From Hydractinia symbiolongicarpus (Eukaryota > Cnidaria > Hydrozoa > Anthoathecata > Hydractiniidae): a DNA stretch of 60,000 nt. The stretch lies in contig NC_079884.1 in the NCBI RefSeq assembly GCF_029227915.1, positions 25,732,001 to 25,792,000 of the forward strand. The letters run 5' to 3'. How positions within the stretch are numbered: position 1 is the first letter of the stretch; every line of letters starts with the position of its first letter. A model generated the notes under the pieces. The model ran no database searches, had not been told where the DNA came from, and worked only from the letters and a program-made list of their open reading frames with translations. Positions 1 through 10,742 of the stretch are shown here, in pieces. The position numbers were made by a program, and so were the translations under genes.

Positions 1-1327
1 TCATGTTCTTAGTAGTTACACTACCCATTCTGTCTTGATCTACATAGCTAGCCTGGCTACTGCATCATCATCATCCGGCAAATTATCTTTATATCTCTTC
101 CAAGCTAAATTTTTTATCCCCCTGTACTATTCAAGACACTTCTCACTTAAAACATCTTGGTTTCTTCATTGACCTTGCTATTTGGGCACCTTATTATGCT
201 GGTCTTATCTTCTTAACACTTCTACAAATATGTTTTCCTTGCTTCTGACTTTACCTGTACGACCACAGTGCTTAACTTGTAAGCAGATATTTTTACTATT
301 TTCGAACTTTCCTGTTTTTCTTAATACACTTGTTTAATTCATTATTTCATTACCTGGGTCTGCATATGTATCAGGTATCATCAGAAGCTTCTCAGAAAAC
401 TTTTCTTCAAAGTAGTCTAATTTTAACTATCACATTGACTATCCTGGGCCAATTGCTGAAGTTTTGTACTAAATTGTGTGCTACAATCTCTTCCTTCAAC
501 TTCCAAACTTTCCGACAGAGCCCTTGGCTTTCTTATTTCAAAACAATACCACAACCAGCAACCTGTGCTTGGAAACACACTCTTCTCCTGATATAACTTT
601 CACATCCTTCACCACCTTCTTGTCTGACTTTCTAACCAGGCAGTAATCTATCTATGTCTGACAATCACATAAGTCATAGTTTGCAACCACCATGTCCATT
701 GCTATTCCAAACTCAAGCAATCTTTCATTTTTCTTATTTTTGCTCTGAAATCCATAGCCTCATTCCACATCAGGCCCTTATGTTACCGCTATTAACTCAT
801 CATAAAACTTATCCTTGTCTTCTTTACCAATTCCACGCTGAAGATCACAAACTGACACAAAAGTGACGATTCAATTTCCTATAAAAGATTTTATTACTAT
901 AATATGACTATTAACACACAGGAATAACATCTATTACTTTGTCTGCCAATTTCTCTGTAACAAATATGTGAACTCCTCCATATCCATCACTACCAATCCC
1001 ACCTTGGACAAATCTCATGGAAGCTCCTCAACACCTGATAACACGTATCAACAGATCTTGACATTTCAACTACTTAACCTGCTCTTCCTCTTAGTGCATA
1101 AAATTTACACTAGCCACCTGCAACCTAGTTTTATCTACCTTGTGATTGCTATGGTAATGGTCTTACAATGCTCACACCTGACACCTGCCCTACCATGCAC
1201 AACACTTACACTTCCTAGAGTTCTAGTCCTGTTTATGTAGTTCGTCTTATCAACTGTTCTCGCAGTTATTAATAAAGAGCTGGATGCCCATCCTGCCATA
1301 AGCTATTTACAGACCGGACTGAGTGTT
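1..1327 (-). mobile_element. Degenerate antisense non-LTR retrotransposon copy, 5' part
   Basis: Read on the minus strand, this interval follows the retrotransposon at 26103-29318 almost from its first base. The reverse complement begins near 1327 with AACACTCAGTCCGG, matching AACACCCAGTCCGG at 26103. It then runs through the AP-type endonuclease region and reaches the window edge at the equivalent of about 27705. Examples are the block around 690-730, matching 26817-26870, and that around 600-650, matching 26935-27000. Many substitutions, indels and stops mean it is not coding; small open frames here are accidental. It lies upstream of the first visible laminin exon, probably in an intron of that gene. 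The rest of the copy should lie to the left of the window. Confidence 0.85.
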
Positions 1328-1592
1328 CTTTTTAGTGACGCCATCACTATTTGCTTTCTTAGAGACTTCCACAATCGTCTCTTTAAACTAGGGTATGGTG
1401 AAAATGTTTAACTTTTCTCTTGTCTCTCAAATCTATTTCTTATTTAATAAAATGAGTGGATAGACATGCATAATATACACAAGTAAAAGTGAGATTATGT
1501 TGTTTTGAACAATTTTTTTTTCTTTGCATTTAAGTAAACTTTCAAAATACTGTAGCTGGTAATAAATAAAATTTATTTCCTTCTTAACTTAG

Positions 1593-4500
1593 CCTGTGAG
1601 TGTAATGGACATTCCAAGTCTTGTACTTACAATGCCACGGTTGGCTTTGGAGTATGTGATGATTGTTTGCATGGAACTACTGGATATAACTGTGATCAAT
1701 GCAAAGAGTTGTACTATAGAAACACAAGTGTATCATTATCTGATGTAAGGGCTTGTGTAGGTAGGAAGTTTTCATTTTTTTTGAGATTTTTTTGTTCTTG
1801 ATAATTTGCAAGATATTTCATGTTTTTATTATATTTCTGTAACAGCATGTGATTGCTTCATGGCTGGTGTTACCAACAATGGGTTATGTTTACAAAAATC
1901 TTCTGATGATCAAGAGGCTGGTCAGTGCTTTTGTAAACCGGATGTTATTGGACGCAAATGTGACCAGTGCAAGTTTGGTTATTTTGGAATTCAAACAGGG
2001 AATTGTTCTGGTAAATGTCTGTTTTGTTTGTATTAACAATTTTTTTAGTGCCACAAAGAGAATATTATTGAAACTTGTCTTAGAAAACAATATTTTTCTT
2101 TAAAACAAAGTGTATAATTGACAATCAATTTCTACTGGTAATTTTCTAGCCTGCAACTGTTCCCTTTTTGGTACCTTAACGGATAAAAGCAACACTTGTG
2201 ATCAAATAACCGGTCAGTGTATGTGTAAGAACACCACATATAGTCGTACCTGCTCAAGATGCAAGCCAGGTTTTTACAGCTTTCCTATATCGAAAGACCA
2301 TGAATGTGAAGAATGTAGGTGTGATGTGGGTGGGTCAGTAAACAATGCATGCAATCAGATAACAGGTGAAGTGAAATAACTAATTGTGTTGAGTTAAATC
2401 AAGAAGCTTAAATGTTACCCTGTGTATTTAGTTTCTGTTTAGTCAGTCTGTTTGTGCAGTAATAAGTACTGTGCAAAAGCAATATAAAGTGATGTTCTAT
2501 ATAAAAAAAAGTTTAACATGGATTTAATATTAATATTTGGTATTTGTGATGCAGACAATACTTTTATTAATAAAATCAACACATCAGTGATTAATAAGCA
2601 AGCAGAATTTTTAAAAACTTCCTAAGTTCTTTTATTTTCTTTTTTATTTCTAGGTGTATGTACTTGCCGTAGAGGTATATATGGTAGTCAATGCAAAAGT
2701 ACAATTCCTGGGAATTTCTTTCCTTTTTTTGATTACTATACATTAGAGGCTGAATCAGGTGCTGGTAAATTTCAAATAAAATCAGATGCCAATAAGGCAG
2801 ATCAAGCATTCACAGGATTTGGTTATGCTGTAATTTCCAGTGAAGGATATGTGGAAGTAACTTTTAATTCAGTGGATTTTTTAGCAAGGTAGGTCCGAGG
2901 ATGTACAAATTTTTTGATGCCTTAAAACAGCTTAATTTACAGACTAAATTTCATGTAATATTGACTGTGTTACTATGGTAGTTCCGTGTCTTTTACTTTG
3001 TCATTGCATGTTTGTATATTTTATTTCTACTTCTTCCTATTTCCAACCATGACTAAAGTTTTAATGGGATGCCAAATTAAAAAAGGATGTTGGACTTATA
3101 AAGAATTTTGTTTGTTTGTAAGATTTTATGGGCCCTACGTTTACTCTCAGAATTTTAATGCAAACTAAAATGCAGTTTCCAAGTTATTTGATTATCTGAA
3201 AAAATTTTTAGAGTTCAGGAACGGACAGTAGTCATAAAGAATTAATACCAGTGCTAAATTTGCAGACTATCAGGTCTGCAAATTTACACAGTTTTGTATT
3301 TTTAAAAATATTTTTTAGATACTTTTTGTTGTTATAATATTTTGTAGTGCTTTCAGAAGGAGTAAGTAGGATCCAGCCTAGTGAACCTTAGTATTCAGAG
3401 GTTTTTTACCATTTTGAAAGGAAGCTCTTATTCATGCGTTTTTGTGCCCTAATGTGGTTTGACTACCTTAAGGAAAATTGGTTCTCACAAAAAATGCTGG
3501 GAACATTGCCACTGCGAATTTTGCGAAAATTAATTCTTGCTAAATTTGGTTTTTCTCCTTTTTAAAAAATGATTTACACTAATTTTTCTCTTTTGATTTA
3601 CCTAGATCTACATTATAATGTAAATGTAAATTTCCAATTCAGCACTCTTTATTTATGTCTTCTATATCGAAGCCCTTAAAAAACGGTATAATAAATTAAG
3701 AAACAAAATGTCATCAAATTCTTTGTTTGCAAAACTTGCGAAATTTATTTCTTGCGAAAATTATATTTTATTTTTAAAAAATTTCTTGCAAAAATTAATT
3801 CTTGATAAAATCAATCCACTTGTTAGGTTAGGTATCTAAATTATGATTATAATATTTCAGGTATTTCCTTGTTCTGAGATATGTTAAATCTGCATCTGAT
3901 ATTGATGTTAACTTGGAGTTATCATACACCAATAAAACTGTTTCCTTCTCATTATTTCATGAGAAAATCACTTTACTAAATGGTACATTAATGTGGCAGC
4001 GGAAGAACCCGATTGTAATGGTGAAAGGAGCAAATTACAGTATCAAGCTTTCAACTAATTTTTCAACACCTGTAAAAATTGATTCCATTATAGTTATGCC
4101 TGATTATATGGCAAGTAAACTTTATCTAAATTCGAGCGCTGCTTACAAATTAAATATTAGTTCATGCTGGAAAGAGTCACGATATATAAACAAAGATAAA
4201 CATAAAGTATGCAGAGCGATCACCTTTTCTACTACTGCAGAATGGTTCAATGGAACTTTAGGTAAAGTGATTTTAGCATTTTGTAGGACTTTTAACATTT
4301 TCTGTTACCTATGGCAAGTCGCTTGGCATTTGTAAAGTAAAATTATTTTCTTGCTATTCATAACAAATAAAAATAACCTACAATGTAAGTAAGTAATGGG
4401 AAATTTATTCCTAATATTTGACTTTTCCTCCCCTTTAATTGTAATATTGCTGCCAGAATGTTTTTCAGTGTATTTTTTGATTTATTTATTTCTTAGCATG

Positions 4501-4643
4501 TGATTGCGATTTAACTAGTGCTGTTAATCCAATGACTTGCGATTCTTATGGCGGCCAGTGTCTTTGTAAGCCTGGTGTTATGGGAAGAAGATGTAATGAA
4601 TGCAAACCTGGTTTCTTTAACTTTACACAAAATGGCTGCCAAG
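1593..4643 (+). other. Beta-like half of the laminin: EGF repeats and laminin IV-B (LF) domain
   Basis: Exon 1 encodes [10 protein letters not shown] and GVCDDC, like the second EGF repeat of beta chains. Exon 2 has the [12 protein letters not shown] pattern of beta repeat 3, and exon 3 has [11 protein letters not shown] like beta repeat 5. Exons 4-5 (2654-2888, 3861-4261) encode the globular domain starting after GSQC, with [12 protein letters not shown] near its start and a CR.I.FS pattern near its end. That position and pattern resemble the LF domain of beta chains; alpha3/alpha5-type IV-B domains are related. The next EGF repeat (4497-4643) carries [15 protein letters not shown], again beta-like. 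Comparison is from memory of vertebrate chains. Confidence 0.7.
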
Positions 4644-7600
4644 GTATACAAATAATATTTTATTACAGACAATGCTTATTGTACATTTTTTAGTACTTAA
4701 AAATAAGACCAAGAAAATCTAGAAAACCGAGGGAAATTTTGCTCTTATGGTACTGGTGCTGATAAAATTTCGAGTATTTTGAAACACTTTTGCTCTCCTC
4801 AGGGAATACTGAGGAAGATATTTTAGGTTCCCTTGTAGAATACCAACAACAATCAGAAGTTAAAGTGTAGTTCCAGGATATTATATTGTTGCATATTCTG
4901 GTTTTTTAGTTACTGTATGCACTCAGCTCTGTGTGCGCTTAAATTGGTTGTTGTGTGATTTATTAATTTGTATGGGTACCTTTTACTTTCTTAGACAAAG
5001 TATCTTAAAATCTATGATTCACAATTCTTCTTCTCCCTCTTCTTTTCTTGGCCTAAAGATTTTTGTGTGAAATATATAGAAAGTATTGTACATTTTAGCT
5101 TGTTCCTGTGACCCAGTTGGATCGGTAGATTTAGCGTGTGATCGATTCACAGGTCAATGCAATTGCAAACCAAACGTGTCATTTCGTACATGTAATGCGT
5201 GCATTAAAGATTTTTATGGTATTGAAAGCAAACTTGGTTGTCGTGCTTGTCTGTGCAATAAAAATGGTTCATTGTCATCACAGTGTCGACAAGATGGACA
5301 GTGTTTATGTCATAACAGCACCGTAGGATTTAAGTGTGACCGATGTAGAGAGAACTATTTTAACTTCACAAAAAATGGATGCAGGTACTGTTATGAGTGC
5401 AATATTTATAACAAAATTCGACATTCCATGCAAATTTTAAGTTATGTGGAGTTACATGAGTCCCCCTGCTTTTATTTACTAGAAACTAGTCGGTGGCCTG
5501 TGAAAAAATCCACGGCCCGTCATTTTTATACCGCATTGTGTGCATCTCTCTACTTGTGGCACCATTTTGCGTGACACACAGACATATATATAATCAGTAA
5601 TCCGGAAATTTGTCCCTGAAAATAGTTTGGATTGCTTTTTAAGGAACCACCCTTTCCTAGGGTTACTTATTACTTTTTGTGCTACAACAACTCCTAGAAC
5701 GAACAGCTGGTGGTTAAATACCCTGTTATCTGTATCCTTCGGTTTTTAGTTACTGTGGTTGTTCCATGTTGGGTTCGCTTGCACAGCAATGTGATTTATA
5801 TAATGGAACTTGTCCTTGCAAAGAAAACGTTGATCTTAAAAAGTGTTCAGCATGTAAACCAAGCTTCTTCAATTTGAATCAAACTAACTCAAAAGGCTGT
5901 CAGAAATGTTTCTGTTTTAACAAAACTGCACAATGTACGTCTGCTGGGGGATATCAAGAAGTTGATATCTCCTTTGATCCAACCACATGGAATTTGCCGA
6001 ATTTCATTGGAGATGTTGCAAACAATTGTCTTGTCGTGAACGTAACGAAATCAGTGCCTATTATTTCTCTTCCAGCAAGCTACACTGGAAATCTTCTATA
6101 CCTGTTTCATCAGCGTTTGTTTTTAAATTTAAATGTTCATCATAACGGAAATGGAAGTTTACCCACGTTAGCGATACGATTTACTGGAACAAATAACAAT
6201 AGTTTTTCTCTTTTACCAGCCAATACTTCTGATCAATTTCATGTTATTCATAATTGGGTCTTAGAAAGAATTTCCTTACTGGACCTACAAGCTGTTCTTT
6301 TTGATGTGAAAAACATTGATATCGTTGTTCAAGCTGGTAATGCCAGCCATTTGGAAATATGTGATTTTAGAATGAGCCGTGTTGAAAAGCTATCAAATGG
6401 TGTGCAATTCTCTGGTGTGGAGAAATGTTTGTGTCCTCAAAATTACACTGGAAATTCCTGTCAATTTTGTGCAAATGGTATTGAAAAAAACTATTTTTAA
6501 TTTGGAAACATAGGTTTATAAGTTGCTATGTAACTACGTTATATTTTCAGGATATTTTCGCAAAGTGTTTGGTTCGGGTTCGCTAGGAAAATGTATTTTG
6601 TGCCAATGTAATGGTCGCTCTCAAACATGTGATCAAGAAACTGGAGTTTGTTCAAATTGTCGTGTTGGTACCACGGGCCAGTATTGTGAGACGTGTGAAC
6701 CAAACGTACAAGAGCCTGATTGTCTGGCATGTAAACGAGGCTATTATGGGTATGGGAATGATGATTTTTCTGGTTGTAGAGGTGAGGCATGCATCCTTTT
6801 TTTAAAATATTTCAAAGGAAGCAAGTTTAGCGAAAAAAACTTTCTGAAATGAAAATCGCGAAAGTTAGGCCAAATAATATATTGAAATGGGCTATTCGCC
6901 ATAAAGTTTACGCACATTTTTATTTATTCCTTTCATCAGATAAAAAATTCCTTTATATCAATCCCATCCTTATTGTTTAGATTCTATGTAATAATTGTTA
7001 ACTAATTCTTTGAAGCAATTCAAAATCATGCGTATTTATCGTTATTGTAACTTTACACGCTATTTTAGGACCTCCTTAAACCATGCATGCTTGAACATAT
7101 AGTTAACACTTACCTATCGCAAAAAGTTGATTCTCGCAAAAAATCATTAAAATGATGTTTATCGCTAAGAAATTTTAAAGGTGTTATTTGCGAAAGTTAT
7201 TTCCCTTGATTTTGCGATTTTTTGACTCGCTTAAGTTTCTTCCTTTAAAAAAAGTACATACGTATTTATTTGACTATAATTTATGTTCACGTATTAAACT
7301 ATCAGTATAACGCTCGATTAACTAAACGTTGCAGAATGAAGTAAATTTTCCTCTGAATTTATTTTTGTCTTTTAGTATGTTATTTGTCAGTCGGTTGATA
7401 CTAACGTCGACGCATATACTAAATAACAACGAACGTACTCCAGTTTGTCTGTGCAGTTTCCATAAATCTTCATGTGATGTCGATGTTACTTGTGTTTAAG
7501 CCTTCCATTGTTATTTGATTTCTAATAATCCTCAGAACTTTTTATCTGACGTTCTTTTCTTTACAAGCTTGTGACTGTGCTGCGAAAAATACTATTCCTG

Positions 7601-10600
7601 GTGTGTCCGATGTTTGTGACGTGGTGACAGGGCAGTGTCCGTGTAAAGCTGACATTGGAGGACGTGCGTGTGATAGGTGTGCTGAAAATTCTGTTAATAT
7701 CACCGATGAATGCAAACGTAAGTAGATATCTGTTTCAGAATGTACCTCAAGTTATAACATCGTCAATACAGGGTGACCACCTCCCAGATATTAAAAAAGT
7801 CGTTCTTAGTCTGGGAATCTCGAAAATATCCATTTTAGAAGAAAATCAATGGAAAATTATATTTTTTATAATAATCCCTAGCTAGCTGATATTTCATGAT
7901 CTTTGTCGTTCGAGTTCTTTATTTCAGCTTCTGACTTGATTACTTTGCTATAAGTAGGAGAGATATTTTACATAACACATTTCAGTTGTTCTGAAATGTG
8001 TTATGTGAAATAGCTGTCATGTTTATGCCGTTTTCTTACTGTTCACCCTGTAAGTATGTTTATTGAGCACTAATTTTTGCGTTATCTTCCAGCATGCTCA
8101 GAATGTCATCGACTCATACAAAACGAAGTACACATGCTAAGAGGATCATTGAAAGAACTAAAGTTATTAACTGAAAATAATACTCATACAAACGCACTGC
8201 TTTCCAACACAACTCTCACAAACTTGTTGATAAACTTGACTACTTCTGTTATGAGCATGATCGCACAGGCCAACGAGTCTACCATTTTGGAGGAGAAAGT
8301 CATGGCGGAATTGTTTATGTTAAACGAGACATTGGATGCCATGGAAACACGACTTAAAATAAACATATCGCAAGACATCGATTTAATACGTTCTCGAGTT
8401 CCTTCGATGTTGTCGTATGAAAACATATCCAGCTTCATTGTCAACACAACGTACAATCTACTTTGGACAAGTGTCTATGTAATCAATACAAACATTGAAC
8501 CTGCTCTTGTAGTTGTTCCTAAAAAACTTATCAGTTTACAAGAAATAGCGGGAAATTTTTCCAATATATCTTTAGCCTACAAAAGTGTGTATTCTCCAGT
8601 TTTAAGAGATATATATCTGATCCTAAACACAACAAATTACGTTTTACAGCGAACCTCTACTGCTAGAAAGGTTCGAAATGATATAGAAGAGAGCTTAAAT
8701 AAGACGCAAGCGGAAGTTAACGACCTCAAAGCTGCTATCCAACCCACGAATGTACTTGTAAAAAGTCTTCTTAATGACTCTGAAACATTTTTAGAGTCAT
8801 CTATTCTGTTTTTGCATTCTGCTAACAACACATTGATGGACGTTCGAAATGGAACTGTCAATCACTCTAGTCTTGCCATATTGGACATTGCAAAACAAGC
8901 TAATAGAATTACCAGGCAAATCAATGAACTGAGTGAAATTCACCAAACTTTGAATAACAGCCAGAACAGAGTTTCAAGTATGGTAAATAAATATATGAAC
9001 ACATCATCTGCAACTCTCCAACTGTCGCATGAAAGAAACAAGAATTTGTCAATGTTAGTTGCAGAAATTTACCAAGCTCAAGCGATAGTTCGTAACGCCA
9101 CCAAACTTTCCAACGAAACTTATTCCACTGCGATTCAACTGCTCTCTGTTGTGAAGAACTTCAACGTTACTTTGGGTAATGCTTCTCAAGCAGCAAATGA
9201 ATCAATCATGATGGCTGGGAAGGTTAGAGTTTGACTCGATGATTTTTATGTATCCAAACTTATATATACCAACGTGCTTTTTTGACTATCTTCCAAGTTA
9301 ATATTTTTTCAGGTAAACGAGACAAATGAATTTGTTTTTGCTGAAATAAACAGGACCACTTTGCTTATAAGAGAATACATGGGAAATGCTTCCAAGGTAT
9401 CCAACTTGTCCAGAAATGCTAGTGATGAACTTTTGATTCAAAACCAGGTATTCATTATTCTTTCTTATCTATCCTGAATTCTCTTTTTAAAACGTAATAT
9501 TTTAGTTAAGATTTAACGGAATTATACCAGTGCGAGCCACGGCTTGTCGCGCATGTTCGCTCTTTCGTGCAACCTTTACGTAGCGATCCGGCTACTTTCA
9601 GAACCAAGTACGGCTTTTAAATTTTCCATACCGACAACTTAAGTCATGCCTTACTGAAATGATGAAAATTGTTTGTTAAGTAAGCATTTTGATTTAAAAA
9701 TGGTAGATTTTATAACAAGTTTAGAATTTCTTAAGTTTTCTACGAAACATGGAAGACAACTGCAATTTAACGAATTAATTAATTATAATTAATTATAAAT
9801 ATAATTAATTATAATTAATTATAACTATTATTAATTATAATTAATTATAACTATAATTAATTATAATTAATACGGAAAGAACGTAAACGTTAAAAACATT
9901 GACAAACAACCGTGAAGATTTTTCCAATAACAAGGAAAAAGTCTGAAAAAATGTTAAAAGCTAAACTAAATCTTTACGTTTCTTTGAACTGAGCATGGAA
10001 ATCTTTTGATTAGAGACCTGATGTGACATGAGTGAAATTCTACACAACAATAAAAAGTCTGGCTACTAACTGAAAACGGCATTTCACTCGCACCGGTTTG
10101 AAATTTCTCTTTGGTCAATTTAACCAAAGTGAAATACCACCTAAAGTAACGAAATCTCATGTAAACGGTCCTAAGAAACACACCGTAGAATGATATGACT
10201 CTGTCTGAGTTTACACAGCCTTTTATCTTGTTTAGATGCTCAAAGAAATGCATATTGCATCCACCAATTTGGCACATACTTCACTTCAGTTATCATACAA
10301 CTGGAATCAATCTATTGAGTTGATTCAAAATATAACCAATATCACTACCCAAAACATCCAAACTGCTAAGAAATGCAACGATCTCACGAATACTGCCAAC
10401 CAATTATTAGTTGAATCGAAGACGGCTTTGACAATATCAGAGAGCTCATTGGTGGACAAAAAACAAGATCAAAAGCGATTGGCTGATCTCATGGTGAACA
10501 TTCAATCAGTGACTACTTTAAACAAGACAAGTTTGTTGTTACTACGGAAATCTTTTAACGAATCACGTCAATTATTCGACGGCTTGAATATCCAGAAAGC

Positions 10601-10742
10601 CATTACGATCCTGAAAAAATTTTCTACCACTCAAAAAGAAGATATCGCATCCTACAAAGAACAAGTACGAAGCTTACGTCGTGAAATTGACGACATGGAA
10701 AAAATGCATGACGTCATTAAGGGAGTGAAGGGGTGTGGTTGA
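1593..10742 (+). CDS. Laminin chain with beta-like N-terminal and gamma-like C-terminal architecture (5' partial)
   Basis: Secreted basement-membrane chain expected to assemble into a coiled-coil trimer. Exons: 1593-1760, 1846-2010, 2150-2365, 2654-2888, 3861-4261, 4497-4643, 5099-5384, 5750-6477, 6551-6781, 7568-7717, 8093-9222, 9313-9447, 10236-10742. All joins are GT-AG and phases agree; 1498 codons are visible. The LN domain, first EGF repeat and signal peptide lie upstream. Order: laminin EGF repeats (exons 1-4), a laminin IV-B/LF-like domain (exons 4-5), four EGF repeats, a laminin IV-A domain (exon 8) split into an EGF repeat, two more repeats, then about 590 residues of coil. The coil opens with [12 protein letters not shown], like the gamma CxxCxRL start, and ends in GVKGCG plus stop, like beta/gamma chains. 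No LG domain follows. Family is certain; chain class is not, and alpha3/5-type order (IV-B then IV-A) is the alternative. Confidence 0.93.
2889..3860. other. Laminin intron without recognisable gene
   Basis: A 972-bp intron splitting the IV-B domain. It contains the GCGAAA/CTTGCGAAA-rich stretch at about 3470-3830 that resembles the element at 6813-7247. Otherwise nothing is recognisable. The other laminin introns over 300 bp (5385-5749, 7718-8092) also show no features. Confidence 0.6.
6813..7247. mobile_element. Small inverted-repeat element rich in GCGAAA motifs (MITE-like)
   Basis: The left end AAAGGAAGCAAGTTTAGCGA is mirrored at the right end (reverse complement AAAGGAAGAAACTTAAGCGA). 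Internally, TCGCGAAAG, TCGCAAAAAG and TTGCGAAAG recur on both strands. No coding capacity is seen. It lies in the laminin intron 6782-7567. The target duplication is not clear. Similar GCGAAA/TTGCAAAA iterations occur at about 3470-3830 in another laminin intron, suggesting a related decayed copy. Confidence 0.55.
9776..9872. repeat. AATTAATTAT-type tandem simple repeat in a laminin intron
   Basis: About 97 bp built almost only of AATTAATTATA units with small variants. It is in the intron 9448-10235. The rest of that intron shows nothing recognisable. Confidence 0.85.

Larger units (their letters stand above)
5099..10742 (+). other. Gamma-like half of the laminin: EGF, laminin IV-A, EGF, coiled coil
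   Basis: The second EGF repeat of exon 7 ([13 protein letters not shown], then CRENYF) resembles the last gamma repeat. Exon 8 gives [14 protein letters not shown] and then a laminin IV-A domain of about 180 residues before the split EGF remainder [15 protein letters not shown]. Exon 9 has [15 protein letters not shown]. Only two EGF repeats separate IV-A from the coil, against about six in vertebrate gamma1. Exon 11 begins the coil with CSECHRL; exon 13 ends [19 protein letters not shown] and stop, comparable with the gamma C-terminus that places a Cys a few residues from the end. Confidence 0.75.

Noticed and set aside
330-1240. Three plus-strand open frames of 70-90 codons
   Set aside because: They are antisense noise over the decayed retrotransposon copy.
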